A stretch of 64,000 nt of DNA from Zobellia barbeyronii (GTDB lineage Bacteria > Bacteroidota > Bacteroidia > Flavobacteriales > Flavobacteriaceae). The stretch is taken from positions 310,001 to 374,000 of the forward strand of contig NZ_JACATN010000001.1 in NCBI RefSeq assembly GCF_018603515.1. Reading direction: 5' to 3'. Each line of letters starts with the position of its first letter. Position 1 is the stretch's first letter. Both the position numbers and the translations under genes were made by a program. Below, piece by piece: positions 9,001 through 17,727 of the stretch. The notes beneath the pieces were generated by a model, which saw only the letters and a program-made list of their open reading frames with translations, searched no databases and was not told the DNA's origin.

Positions 9001-12000
9001 GACGTATCTTCTGTTATAACCATGATAAGTATGTTTGAAAGTGCAGAAAATTTCAATCAACCGCTAAATGGATGGGATGTCAGTTTAGTAACAAATATGG
9101 CATCTATGTTCAAAAATTCTTTTTTGTTCAACCAACCCATTGCCAACTGGAATGTTTCTCGTGTAACCAGCATGCATTCTATGTTTAACGATGCCCAAGT
9201 ATTTAATCAACCTTTGCAAAACTGGAATGTCAACTCAGTGGTAAGCATGCAATCCATGTTTGAATCAGCTGAAGCTTTTAACCAACCCTTAGATCAATGG
9301 AATGTTAGTGCAGTGGCCGACATGACTTCTATGTTTGAAAGTGCTTTATTATTTAATCAACCATTAAATTCTTGGGATGTTTCATCGGTAACCTTAATGC
9401 CTTTAATGTTCAAAGGCGCAGCGGCATTTAATGATATTATTGGCAATTGGAATGTTGGCTCTGTAACCAATATGAAATCTATGTTTGAAGATGCATCTGT
9501 ATTTGATCAACCCATTCAGAATTGGAATACTGGCGAAGTCTTAACTATGGAAGAAATGTTTAGCGGCGCTACTGCTTTTAATCAGTCCATTGATTCTTGG
9601 GATGTTTCTTATGTGCAAACGATGCAATCTATGTTCGAAGATGCGGTTGCCTATAACCAAACCATGAATTCATGGAATGTAGCTTCTGTAACCACTATGG
9701 AAGATATGTTCCATGGAGCTACCGCTTTTAATGGAATTATTGAAGCATGGAATGTAAGAGATGTTACCACCATGGAAGAGATGTTTCGTGATGCAACGAC
9801 TTTTAATCAAAGTTTAAATAAATGGCGTCTTTCTGGTGTTAGCAATATGGACTATATGTTCTATGGAGCTTCAGCATATAATCAACCAATGGATTTATGG
9901 AATATAGGTAATGTAACTATGCGTTCTGCTTTCTATAATGCTACAGCACTAAATCAAAATTTAGCCGAATGGGATGTAAGTGGAGTTACCGATATGCGAG
10001 ACATGCTGGATAACACCGCACTGATTAGAGAAAACTATGACAACACATTAATTGCTTGGTCAGAACAAACCTTGACAAGTGGCATAACACTTGGCGCAGA
10101 AGGTCTTCCTTATTGCGATGCGCAAGAAGAAAGACAAGCCATGATAGACAATTTTGGGTGGACGTTTAGTTTAGATGTTCGCGATTGCCCAATTCCAGAC
10201 TGCACACTACTAGCATCACCATTAAATGGAGATGTAGACGTACCAGTAAATACCAACATCACATGGGAACCCGCTCTTTTTGCGCAAGGGTATCGTTTAA
10301 CTGTTGGCACTACAGCTGGCGGTACTGATGTTGTAAATAATGTAACTATAACCAATGAAACATCGTACGAATTTGCATCAGATTTTAATACAGGAGACGT
10401 TGTCTACGTAACTATAATTCCTTTTAATGATGAAGGAGATGCAGTAGGACCTTGTACCGAAGAAAGCTTTACCATATCTAACGACCTTGCCACTATACCC
10501 GAATGTACTAACCTTACACAACCTACGCTTCCCGCAACTGATGTGCTGGTAACTAGTGACTTAAGCTGGAACCCTATTTCAAACGCAGACGGTTACAAAT
10601 TAACAGTTGGTACGTCAACAGGGGCAAATGATATACTTAACGCTGAAGATGTTGGTAATAAAACCACTTATGAATTTGCCACAAACCTACCAGAAGACAG
10701 CGATATATTTGTAACCATTACCCCATACAATGATGAGGGTGATGCAAACGCATGTACCGAAGAATTTTTCCATACAGAGTTAATTCCTGTACCACCAACT
10801 TGCACCAGCTTAACAGCACCGCTAAATGGCGCAAATGATGTTCCTATTGATACCCAACTAAGTTGGACACCAGTAACAAATGCTGCCGGTTATTTAGTAA
10901 TTGTAGGCACATCGTCTGGGGGAATTGAAGTAGTAAATAATGCTGATGTGGTAGGTGTTACAAATTATGTTATTCCAGGAGATTTACAGGAAAGTAGATT
11001 ACACTACGTTACAATTGTTCCTTATAACGATGAAGGTGATGCTACAGGCTGTATTGAAGAAACGTTTACAACAGGAGATTCTACAAGTCCTCCAAGTTGT
11101 ACTGTACTAACAACACCGGCAGATTTGGCAACAGAAGTATCACCTGCCACTAATCTAACATGGGCTGAAGTTAGTTCGGCTACCGGATATATGTTAAACG
11201 TAGGGACTACTTCTGAAGGCACAGATATTTTTACCGCAGATGTAAATAATGTAACTACTTATGATTTATTAGCAGACCTTCCCGAAAGCGCTCTTATTTA
11301 TGTAACAGTCATTCCGTATAATGATAATGGGAATGCCATAGGTCCTTGTACCGAGGTAAGTTTCACTACTGACGGACCACCATCATGTACTACCTTAATG
11401 ACTCCTACAAACGGAGCTACGAATATTGCAGTTGATACAAGTATTGAGTGGAGCGCTAGTAGCAATACAGATGGTTATAAGTTGACCGTTACGGCAAGTA
11501 GCAGCACAGCAAATAACTTAACAGACTTTGATGTTACTTCTGGTACAACTCACACTTTTTCCAATGACTTTGAAAGAGGTGAAACTGTTACTATAACCAT
11601 TGTACCTTATAATTCAGTTGGTGATGCAACCGGACCATGTACTTCCGAAAGCTTTACTATAATTCCACCTCCCGTACCCGCTTGTACAACACTAACAACT
11701 CCTGCAAACAGCAGCGTAAATATTGCGGTTGACACTAATTTGGAATGGAATGCTAGCACAGGCGCAGATGGCTACAAACTAACCGTTTTAGCTAGCAGTA
11801 GTACTGCTAACAACATAACAGATTTTGATGTTACATCAGGAACTACTTATAATTTTACTAACGACTTTGAACAAGGTGAGACCGTCTCTGTTACCATCGT
11901 TCCTTACAATGATCAGGGCAGTGCTGTTGGATGTACTTCAGAAAGCTTTACAATTAAGCCTGTTCCGTCATGTACAACACTTAGCTCTCCAATAAATACT

Positions 12001-13986
12001 GCTGTTGACATTGCCGTTGATACTGATATTACATGGAACTCTATTCCAGAAGCAACAGGATACAAGTTGACGGTTACAGCTAGCAGTAGTACTGCAAATA
12101 ACTTAACGGATTTTGACGTTACTTCTGGCACAACGCATTCTTTTACCAATGATTTTGAACAAGGTGAAACGGTTACCGTAACCATTACACCTTACAATGA
12201 AGTGGGCAATGCTATTGGGTGTTCGTCGGAAAGCTTTACAATCAAACCCGTACCCTCGTGTACTAACTTAACTTTACCTATTGACGGCAGCATTAATGTA
12301 GCTGTAGACACAAATATTGAATGGGCTACAATTGCCGAAGCTAACGGATACAAATTAACCGTTTCCGCTAGCAGCAGTACCGCTAACAATGTAACCGATT
12401 TAGTATTATCTACAGGTTATAGCTACGATTTTCCTGCCATTTTTGAACAAGGAGAAACAGTTACCGTAACACTAGTTTCTTACAATGAAATAGGAGATGC
12501 TATTGGGTGTTCTTCAGAAAGATTTACCATTAAACCAGTGCCTTTATGCACCAATTTAGTTTCCCCTACGGCAAATGCTATTGATGTAGCAGTAGATACT
12601 AATATTGAATGGACTCCAATTGCTGATGCTACTGGCTACAAATTAACGGTAACTGGAAGCAATAGTACAGCCAATAATTTAACCGACTTCAATATAACAT
12701 CTGGTATATCTTATGATTTTACAAATGACTTTGAACAATCTGAAACAGTTACCGTAACTGTTACTCCTTACAACGAAGTTGGTGATGCCCTTGGATGTTC
12801 TTCAGAGAGTTTTACAATTAAATCGGTTCCCTTATGCACCAATTTGATTTCCCCTGCTAATAATGATATTGTTGCGGAAGTCAGTGAGTTAAAATGGAAT
12901 GAAATTTTAGATGCAGATGGCTATAAGTTGACAATAAATGCGGGAAGTACAACATCTAACAACCAAACTGACTTAATCGTAACTGGAACTACCCATGTTT
13001 TTCAAAATGATTTTAACCAAGGTGAAGTTGTTACAGTAACCATTACCCCATACAATGAGGTTGGCGATGCACTTGGATGTACTTCCGAAAGTTTCACCAT
13101 AAGACCCATACCACCTTGTACCAACTTGTCGTCTCCATTAAACAATGCCACCGAAGTTTCAATTATATCGGATATTTCTTGGAATAAAAGTCTTGATGCT
13201 GATGGATACCGGATTTCTGTAGGTACTTCAGCCAACGGAACTGATATTGTAAATAATGAAGATGTTGCATCCCTAACCAGCTATACTTTTGGAAATGACC
13301 TTCCTTCTGAAACACTGATATTTGTAACCATAGTCCCTTACAACACCTCTGGTGATGCTCTTGGATGTACTTCAGATAGTTTTAAGACCGAGGTAATTAT
13401 TCCAGAATGTACTTCAATTACAAGTCCTTTTAACGGAGAAAGCGAGGTTGCCTTAGAAAGTACTATTACTTGGAATGAAGTAGAGAAAACAGACGGTTAT
13501 CGCATTTCTATTGGAACAACTTCTGGAGGAACTGACATTGTTAACAATCAGGATGTTGGTCCATTAACCAGTTATATGCATAATGGAGAGTTTCCGTTTG
13601 GAACGGAAATTTATGTAAACGTTACCGCATACAATAGTAAGGGAGATGCTGTAACATGTGAAGAACAAACATTTACTACACTTATACCAGAAGATGATAC
13701 CAAATATGGCTTCTCTCCGGATGGTGATGGCATTAATGAATATTGGCATATAGAAAATATAGATTATTACCCTAAAAACATGGTAACCATCTATAACCGC
13801 TGGGGTGATGCCGTCTTTAAAATAGAAAATTATAACAATGGTTCAGAAGTTTTTAGAGGTGATGCCAACCTTAAAACCAAAATGGGAGCTGGCCAATTAC
13901 CATCAGGCACCTATTTCTTTCATATTGAAATTGAAGGAGAAACAATTCTTAAGAAAACTAAAGGATACGTAGTAATCAAGCGCTAA
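6031..13986 (+). CDS. giant BspA-like/Fn3-repeat surface protein with T9SS type-B sorting domain
   Basis: The 2651-residue protein begins with a signal peptide (LLSLLVLLLLSTGVFSQ). A PKD-like segment (SVDWGDSNTDTG, near 55) leads into about 15 BspA/DUF285 repeats (about residues 145-530) with the pattern FNQPLNNWNVSNVTNMxxMF. One Fn3-like domain (about 592-690), a second PKD-like segment (near 732) and about 20 more BspA repeats (about 815-1340) follow. Then come 12 Fn3-like domains of about 90 residues, each opening with CTxLxxP and containing GYKLTV (about 1390-2550). The end (YGFSPDGDGINEYW to GYVVIKR) is a gliding-motility-associated CHU_C domain, the type-B signal for T9SS. The protein is thus expected on the cell surface as an adhesin. 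The PorP/SprF gene follows after 4 bp. Confidence 0.93.
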   Translation: MTKNLLSLLVLLLLSTGVFSQSFTSIWNTNNISTGSSTINEVTIPTNPAYTSYNYSVDWGDSNTDTGVTGDITHSYATPGPYTISISGDFPSIYFNDTGDRLKIIEILNWGTIQWQTMENAFYGCENLNFDAIDSPDLSQITSLKQMFRGCTSFNGIVNNWDTSTITDISGIFYEAEIFNRPLANWTTNSVTDMSFSFYKAELFNEPLDNWNTGAVTTMESLFQSAEDFNQNINNWNVSNVTNMVSTFEYTRAFNQPLNNWNVAKVTNMESMFSSSAFDEPINNWVVDNVTDMSEMFRSGKYNKPLDNWNVSNVTTIASMFASNTPFNQPINNWNVSNVTNMSNTFGSAGGLKNFNQPLDQWDVSNVTTMAGMFESSTFNQPINNWDVSSVTNMNSMFSGWASFYITAFDQPLDQWDVSKVTDMASMFEDSSFNQDIQLWNISSAINLSSMFKNADNFNQPLNSWSVNGVYNMSGMFANSLVFNQTLSNWNTSSTTNMSSMFLNATAFDQNLVPWNIANVGNMSSMLSNSGLSQENYDDTLISWATQTFKDNVSLGATGVKYCDSRLVRQDLIDNHGWNITGDIVNCSNVFCTTITNPTAGDTNVPANSNIHWAAAPNATGYYIDLEVERAGVRSFVNINGSPADNYDVGNVQILTFSNEFIPGDIVFITITPYNAEGPAIGCEEFTFTTVPSWVNSLDAYKITIDTRLGSASGLDQYNFKIQRNTSFSYNFSIDWGDSEYNNNVTNDITHIYNTPGIYTIAIIGDFPAPYFSSGDDDEVISIDQWGTHVYQSMKKACSGCENMIYNATDVPNLSQVTDMSEAFAEASLFNGNIDNWDVSNVTNMSAMFERAELFNQPLNSWDVSNVTNMYRMFDGFVRYMDFNQPLNNWDVSKVTNMGLMFRRTEFFNQPLNNWNVSNVTDMRYMFNGTTSFDQNLNDWNVSNVTDMSYMFSLATAFDSPLDNWDVAKVTNMNSMFSRSTAFNQAINIWDVSSVITMISMFESAENFNQPLNGWDVSLVTNMASMFKNSFLFNQPIANWNVSRVTSMHSMFNDAQVFNQPLQNWNVNSVVSMQSMFESAEAFNQPLDQWNVSAVADMTSMFESALLFNQPLNSWDVSSVTLMPLMFKGAAAFNDIIGNWNVGSVTNMKSMFEDASVFDQPIQNWNTGEVLTMEEMFSGATAFNQSIDSWDVSYVQTMQSMFEDAVAYNQTMNSWNVASVTTMEDMFHGATAFNGIIEAWNVRDVTTMEEMFRDATTFNQSLNKWRLSGVSNMDYMFYGASAYNQPMDLWNIGNVTMRSAFYNATALNQNLAEWDVSGVTDMRDMLDNTALIRENYDNTLIAWSEQTLTSGITLGAEGLPYCDAQEERQAMIDNFGWTFSLDVRDCPIPDCTLLASPLNGDVDVPVNTNITWEPALFAQGYRLTVGTTAGGTDVVNNVTITNETSYEFASDFNTGDVVYVTIIPFNDEGDAVGPCTEESFTISNDLATIPECTNLTQPTLPATDVLVTSDLSWNPISNADGYKLTVGTSTGANDILNAEDVGNKTTYEFATNLPEDSDIFVTITPYNDEGDANACTEEFFHTELIPVPPTCTSLTAPLNGANDVPIDTQLSWTPVTNAAGYLVIVGTSSGGIEVVNNADVVGVTNYVIPGDLQESRLHYVTIVPYNDEGDATGCIEETFTTGDSTSPPSCTVLTTPADLATEVSPATNLTWAEVSSATGYMLNVGTTSEGTDIFTADVNNVTTYDLLADLPESALIYVTVIPYNDNGNAIGPCTEVSFTTDGPPSCTTLMTPTNGATNIAVDTSIEWSASSNTDGYKLTVTASSSTANNLTDFDVTSGTTHTFSNDFERGETVTITIVPYNSVGDATGPCTSESFTIIPPPVPACTTLTTPANSSVNIAVDTNLEWNASTGADGYKLTVLASSSTANNITDFDVTSGTTYNFTNDFEQGETVSVTIVPYNDQGSAVGCTSESFTIKPVPSCTTLSSPINTAVDIAVDTDITWNSIPEATGYKLTVTASSSTANNLTDFDVTSGTTHSFTNDFEQGETVTVTITPYNEVGNAIGCSSESFTIKPVPSCTNLTLPIDGSINVAVDTNIEWATIAEANGYKLTVSASSSTANNVTDLVLSTGYSYDFPAIFEQGETVTVTLVSYNEIGDAIGCSSERFTIKPVPLCTNLVSPTANAIDVAVDTNIEWTPIADATGYKLTVTGSNSTANNLTDFNITSGISYDFTNDFEQSETVTVTVTPYNEVGDALGCSSESFTIKSVPLCTNLISPANNDIVAEVSELKWNEILDADGYKLTINAGSTTSNNQTDLIVTGTTHVFQNDFNQGEVVTVTITPYNEVGDALGCTSESFTIRPIPPCTNLSSPLNNATEVSIISDISWNKSLDADGYRISVGTSANGTDIVNNEDVASLTSYTFGNDLPSETLIFVTIVPYNTSGDALGCTSDSFKTEVIIPECTSITSPFNGESEVALESTITWNEVEKTDGYRISIGTTSGGTDIVNNQDVGPLTSYMHNGEFPFGTEIYVNVTAYNSKGDAVTCEEQTFTTLIPEDDTKYGFSPDGDGINEYWHIENIDYYPKNMVTIYNRWGDAVFKIENYNNGSEVFRGDANLKTKMGAGQLPSGTYFFHIEIEGETILKKTKGYVVIKR
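6460..7630 (+). repeat. first BspA/DUF285 repeat array (about 15 units)
   Basis: These are tandem units of about 24-26 codons centred on W(N/D)VSxVTxM and MF. The units diverge at the third codon position but retain near-identical stretches such as TGGAATGTTTCGAATGT, seen at about 6734, 6954 and 7030. Edges are approximate. Confidence 0.85.
8476..10010 (+). repeat. second BspA/DUF285 repeat array (about 20 units)
   Basis: The same repeat type as in the first array, preceded by its own PKD-like segment. The N-terminal module of the protein (PKD-like plus BspA array) therefore occurs twice, indicating an ancient internal duplication. The final unit has the same end motif as the first array (LIxWxxQTxxxxxxLGAxGxxYCD). 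Edges are approximate. Confidence 0.85.
10195..13690 (+). repeat. twelve Fn3-like tandem repeats in the adhesin
   Basis: Each unit of about 90 codons begins with a CT(x)L(x)(x)P motif and contains W, GY(K/R)LTV and a (I/V)xPYNxxGDAxG(C) end. The two Cys residues per unit may form a disulphide. Units five to nine are the most alike (TVTASSSTANNLTDFDVTSGT), suggesting recent expansion or homogenisation there. Confidence 0.85.
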
Positions 13987-13990
13987 ACCA

Positions 13991-14932
13991 ATGAAAATAA
14001 ATCAGAAAATTGGCAAGTTAGCACTAGGTGTTCTACTGTCATTCTTATCATACAATTCAACTTTTGGTCAGCAAACTGCTGTTTTCCCAGAATACAATTT
14101 CAATCCGTTTGTAATCAATTCTGCCTACGCAGGTTTATTGCCCGATACTGAAGTAACAATAACCAATACGGGATTCAGCTCCTTTGAAGGAAGTCCTAAA
14201 AACTTTAGTCTTAGTTTTCACTCTCCCATTAGTGTAGGAAGACAAGAAGGCAAGATAGGAGTTGGCGCTGGTTTAATTCGCGATGAAATTGGAGTTACAA
14301 CTTCTACCAGTGCTTTCATGGCATATTCATATAAAATATTCTTTGATTTTGAAGACGATCGCCCCTATTGGCAAATTTACCAACCAGGTACTTTGTCTTT
14401 TGGTATAACAGCAGGAGTACAAAAATATCAAGATAATTTGTTAGAGCTAGGTATTGCAGACGATCCTAATTTTAGTCAAAACATTAATGCAACCATACCT
14501 ACTATTGGCATTGGATTTTTATTTAATCATGCACGTTTTTATGCTGGAGTTTCATCACCAAATGTATTAGGAGACCGTTTGGCATCAAATGACGACCTTA
14601 AACTCGAAAGCCCTATATATGGTTATTTCGGTTATCGTTTTTATAATAATCGTTTTGAAGATTTTATGCTAAAACCGAGCATTCTAATTAAAACTGAAAA
14701 AGGAGCCCCCTTGCAAGTAGACACAAACGTTTCTATAAGTTTTAAAAACCGCTTTGAACTAGGTGCAGGATACCGAAGCAATTCATCCGTGAACCTATTA
14801 GCAGGCCTCTATCTTATTAAAAACTTTCGTTTGATATACCATTACAATATGGCATTGAAAGATTCACCCGTTGGTAACACGCACGGTATTATGCTTAGTT
14901 ATCGCTTTGGCAAAGGATATCAATCCAACTAA
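13991..14932 (+). CDS. PorP/SprF-family outer-membrane protein of the type IX system
   Basis: The 313-residue protein has a signal peptide (about residues 10-26, ending FGQ) and the typical PorP/SprF opening, FPEYNFNPFVINSAYAG. A barrel follows with strands such as GKIGVGAGLIRDEIG, TLSFGITAGVQKYQD and FELGAGYRSN, and an aromatic C-terminal region. Such proteins pair with large T9SS cargo carrying a type-B (CHU_C) sorting domain and are needed to secrete or hold it at the surface. The gene starts 4 bp after the stop of the 2651-residue adhesin, so the two are almost surely co-translated partners. A GAAA-loop terminator closes the unit. Confidence 0.93.
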   Translation: MKINQKIGKLALGVLLSFLSYNSTFGQQTAVFPEYNFNPFVINSAYAGLLPDTEVTITNTGFSSFEGSPKNFSLSFHSPISVGRQEGKIGVGAGLIRDEIGVTTSTSAFMAYSYKIFFDFEDDRPYWQIYQPGTLSFGITAGVQKYQDNLLELGIADDPNFSQNINATIPTIGIGFLFNHARFYAGVSSPNVLGDRLASNDDLKLESPIYGYFGYRFYNNRFEDFMLKPSILIKTEKGAPLQVDTNVSISFKNRFELGAGYRSNSSVNLLAGLYLIKNFRLIYHYNMALKDSPVGNTHGIMLSYRFGKGYQSN

Positions 14933-14961
14933 AAGTCAATGAAAATAAAACCTAGAATACT

Positions 14962-14985
14962 AAGCTCCGAAAGGAGCTTTTATTT
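14962..14985 (+). terminator. intrinsic terminator after the adhesin/PorP unit
   Basis: The stem AAGCTCC / GGAGCTT closes a GAAA tetraloop and is followed by TTTATTT. It stands 29 bp after the PorP/SprF stop and touches the stop codon of the convergent pseudouridine-synthase-like gene. Confidence 0.75.
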
Positions 14986-15834
14986 AACCATACCCAAATT
15001 GACTACCTCTTGTTCTGTCAAATAGCGCCAGTGTCCTCTAGGTAAATCTTTTTTGGTAAGACCTGCATAAACTACACGATCTAATTTTACGATTTCATAA
15101 CCCAATGTTTCAAAGATACGTTGTACGATATTGGTTCGTGTACTAAAGATTTCCATACCCACTTGGTTTTTGGGTGCTTTATCTACAAAACTAACGTCCT
15201 GTACCTTAATTACGTTTTCATCTACCAAAATACCTTCTTGAATCTTTTTCAAGTCGGCACTACGTAAGGGCTTGCTTAGCTCAATATGAAATATCTTTCT
15301 AAGACCGTTTTTAGGGCTGTTAAGACGTTTTGTTAAGTCACCATCATTGGTAAACAACAAAAGACCTGTAGTATCTTTACTCAACTTACCAACTGGTAAA
15401 AGCTCAGTTTTAGTTGCTTTTGAAATTAAGCCCAAAGCGGTACGTCTGCCATGCTCGTTACGAGCTGCAGTTGTGAAGTCTTTTGGTTTATTAAGTAGAA
15501 CGTATTCTTTCTTTATAGGGTTCAGCAAACGACCGTCAAACTTAACTTGATCGGTAAGCTTCACTTTATAACCCATTTCAATTACGGGCTTTCCGTTTAC
15601 GGTAACACTACCTGCGGAAATATAGATATCAGCTTCTCTACGTGAACAAACACCTGAATTAGCCACATACTTGTTCAAGCGAATCAAATTAGGATCTGAT
15701 GGCTTCTTAGGTTGTTGTTGTTGTTCTGTATTCTTCTTTACAGGTGAATTTCCTCGTGCATAACTTTTCTTGCGAAAAGTACCACCTTGCCTGCCTGAAG
15801 CTCTCTTATCATCGTTGGAATCTGATCTACCCAT
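14980..15834 (-). CDS. RluB/RsuA-family pseudouridine synthase homologue lacking the catalytic Asp
   Basis: The 284-residue protein has a basic, low-complexity N-terminus (about 1-48), an S4 RNA-binding domain (RLNKYVANSGVCSRREAD, about 52-110) and an RsuA/RluB-type synthase domain. The family motif II is normally GRLD followed by xxTxGLLL; the Asp is the nucleophile that isomerises uridine in rRNA. Here the segment reads VGKLSKDTTGLLLF, with Lys for Arg and Ser152 (codon AGT, 15379-15381 in reverse) for Asp. The rest of the fold is intact, including the TNDGDL segment. It may be an RNA-binding protein without activity, or Asp154 may substitute. It ends the minus-strand isoprenoid/nitrilase block, 25 bp after the nitrilase gene. 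Confidence 0.82.
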   Translation of the reverse strand: MGRSDSNDDKRASGRQGGTFRKKSYARGNSPVKKNTEQQQQPKKPSDPNLIRLNKYVANSGVCSRREADIYISAGSVTVNGKPVIEMGYKVKLTDQVKFDGRLLNPIKKEYVLLNKPKDFTTAARNEHGRRTALGLISKATKTELLPVGKLSKDTTGLLLFTNDGDLTKRLNSPKNGLRKIFHIELSKPLRSADLKKIQEGILVDENVIKVQDVSFVDKAPKNQVGMEIFSTRTNIVQRIFETLGYEIVKLDRVVYAGLTKKDLPRGHWRYLTEQEVVNLGMVK

Positions 15835-15859
15835 GTCTATAATTTATGCAAAGGTAACT

Positions 15860-16810
15860 TTAATCTTTGAACTCTACAGTAGATTGTCGTTTCCTATTTA
15901 CGGTAAGCTTAGTAACATCTGGTCTTGAATAGTGCCCGACCGGATCAAAATTCTGACGTTCCTCGTAAACCCTATTAAAATCTAGGTTATGATACAGTAA
16001 TCCTTCTCTATCTAACACAGGCTCAACCAACCACTCACCATCCGGGCCGGCAATACATGAACCACCATTAGCCATAACAGCGGGTGCTTTTTTCAAAATT
16101 TCGGCTAAATGTGGTGTGGTTTCAGGAAAATCTTCTCTTTTCATCAATGAAGAAACTGAAATTACGAAGCTGCGAGATTCACGTGCTATAAAACGGGTAA
16201 TATCTTTTGTATTATGATCACTACCTGGCCACACGGCAATATGTAAATTTTCTCCTAAACCGTAAAGCGCGGTTCTTGGCAAAGGCATCCAATTCTCCCA
16301 ACAATTTAGTCCGCCAACGGTAAATTCTTTTAGTGGATGAACCTGAAGTCCGTTTCCATCACCTGGTGACCAAGTCAGGCGTTCGTCATAAGTGGGTTGT
16401 AGCTTACGGTGAACCGATTTAATTTCTCCGCTTGCATCTATATAAACTAAAGAGCAATACAAACTATGCCCTCCCCTATTCTGAGCTCTTTCTATAATGC
16501 CCAAATAAATGGCAATCTTATTTTCTTTAGCCAATTTACACACTGAGTCCAATTCGCCTAATTCAATCTGAATTGAATTACGAGCGTAGTGCGCATGTAA
16601 TTCTTTATTGACTTTCGTATCCCAAGCGGCACCATCGGTCAATGCCAACCAGAATGGGTAACCTGGTAAAAGGGCCTCTCCAAAAACAACAAGCTCCGCT
16701 TTTTCATTTGCAGCTTTCTGAATGGCGACCTCTATCTTTTTGAGTGTTGCCTCTTTATCTAACCAAACCGGCGAAATCTGCGCCAAGGCCACTTTTAATA
16801 TATTCTCCAT
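15860..16810 (-). CDS. nitrilase-superfamily carbon-nitrogen hydrolase
   Basis: The 316-residue cytosolic protein shows all three catalytic positions of the superfamily: Glu45 in VVFGEALLPGYPFW, Lys136 in HRKLQPTYDERLTW and Cys170 in GGLNCWENWMPL. The CWEN-MPL context and the LxPTxxERLxW signature are those of true nitrilases (branch 1), which convert nitriles or cyanide-type substrates to acids or amides. The substrate cannot be read from sequence. Its ATG overlaps the stop of the UbiA gene by one base (TAATG), indicating translational coupling. A nitrilase embedded in an isoprenoid block is unexpected and may be a late insertion. Confidence 0.9.
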   Translation of the reverse strand: MENILKVALAQISPVWLDKEATLKKIEVAIQKAANEKAELVVFGEALLPGYPFWLALTDGAAWDTKVNKELHAHYARNSIQIELGELDSVCKLAKENKIAIYLGIIERAQNRGGHSLYCSLVYIDASGEIKSVHRKLQPTYDERLTWSPGDGNGLQVHPLKEFTVGGLNCWENWMPLPRTALYGLGENLHIAVWPGSDHNTKDITRFIARESRSFVISVSSLMKREDFPETTPHLAEILKKAPAVMANGGSCIAGPDGEWLVEPVLDREGLLYHNLDFNRVYEERQNFDPVGHYSRPDVTKLTVNRKRQSTVEFKD

Positions 16811-17715
16811 TATAAAATTCTATTTAAAACCAGACCTACATCTATCAATAATATACTAAAAACCCCTACGATGATAATTAGTTTAAGAATGTTGTGCAGC
16901 CAGACGTACTCTTTTTTTGATTTCGATTTAAAAAGTAAAACCAAAAATAGGATAAGAAGAACCACACAGGCCATAAAGTAGTAATTCATATATCCTACGT
17001 CAAACCTGAGTATTAACAAAAGTGAAGGAATTAACGTTAATACAATTAATATGGAAATGAGAATTTTGGATACTCTACCACCATATAAAATAGGTATGGT
17101 CTTATAATTCTGTACTAAATCTCCTTTTAGGTTTTCGAGGTCTTTTATCATCTCGCGCGCTAGAATAAGGAGGAATAAGAACATGGCATGTACGAATATT
17201 ACATTTTCGAAATTCTTGTAATAAACGAAAACTGCGAAAAATGGTGCAATTGCCAAGGTTGCCGAAACAAAATTCCCAATAAACGGTAAACGTTTTAGCT
17301 TATGTGAGTAAATCCAAATACCAAAAATATAGGCCGAAAAGAAAAACACAGCTTTAAACGATACGTAGCTAGCTGCAATGACCGCTAAAAAATTGAGGAT
17401 AAAGTATGTGGTAAGTTTAAACTGTTGCCCTACGAAGCGATCGATCATACTCTTCCTAGGCTTGTTTATCAAGTCCTTTTCTGCATCATAAAAATTATTG
17501 ATAATATAACCGCTGGCTATAACCAAAGCTGAAGATACTACGATGATGAAAAGATTAAAATCCAAAACAACATCCCTGACAGGTAGCTGGTGCGCCAAAA
17601 TATAGATAGACGCCAGATATTGCGCCAAAACAATCATAAGAATATTGTAACCGCGAACAACAGAAAAAAGACTGAATACCTTTAACAGTAAAAGTCTATT
17701 TTTTCTACCAAACAT
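16810..17715 (-). CDS. UbiA-family prenyltransferase (geranylgeranylglycerol-phosphate type)
   Basis: The 301-residue integral membrane protein has about eight to nine hydrophobic segments and the two Asp-rich motifs that bind Mg-diphosphate: NNFYDAEKDLINKPRKSM (about 68-85) and DLENLKGDLVQNYKTIP (about 190-206). UbiA enzymes transfer a prenyl chain to an aromatic ring or, in the flavobacterial group next to mevalonate genes, probably to a glycerol-phosphate-like acceptor. The exact acceptor is not decided here. It lies 12 bp after the GHMP kinase gene and overlaps the nitrilase start by one base, so all three are one transcription unit. Confidence 0.88.
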   Translation of the reverse strand: MFGRKNRLLLLKVFSLFSVVRGYNILMIVLAQYLASIYILAHQLPVRDVVLDFNLFIIVVSSALVIASGYIINNFYDAEKDLINKPRKSMIDRFVGQQFKLTTYFILNFLAVIAASYVSFKAVFFFSAYIFGIWIYSHKLKRLPFIGNFVSATLAIAPFFAVFVYYKNFENVIFVHAMFLFLLILAREMIKDLENLKGDLVQNYKTIPILYGGRVSKILISILIVLTLIPSLLLILRFDVGYMNYYFMACVVLLILFLVLLFKSKSKKEYVWLHNILKLIIIVGVFSILLIDVGLVLNRIL

Positions 17716-17727
17716 GTATATGAGATT

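Noticed and set aside
6460-13690. Regularly repeated DNA that might suggest a CRISPR-like array
   Set aside because: The repeats keep one open frame, vary at third codon positions and encode BspA and Fn3-like domains. There are no identical direct repeats with unique spacers.
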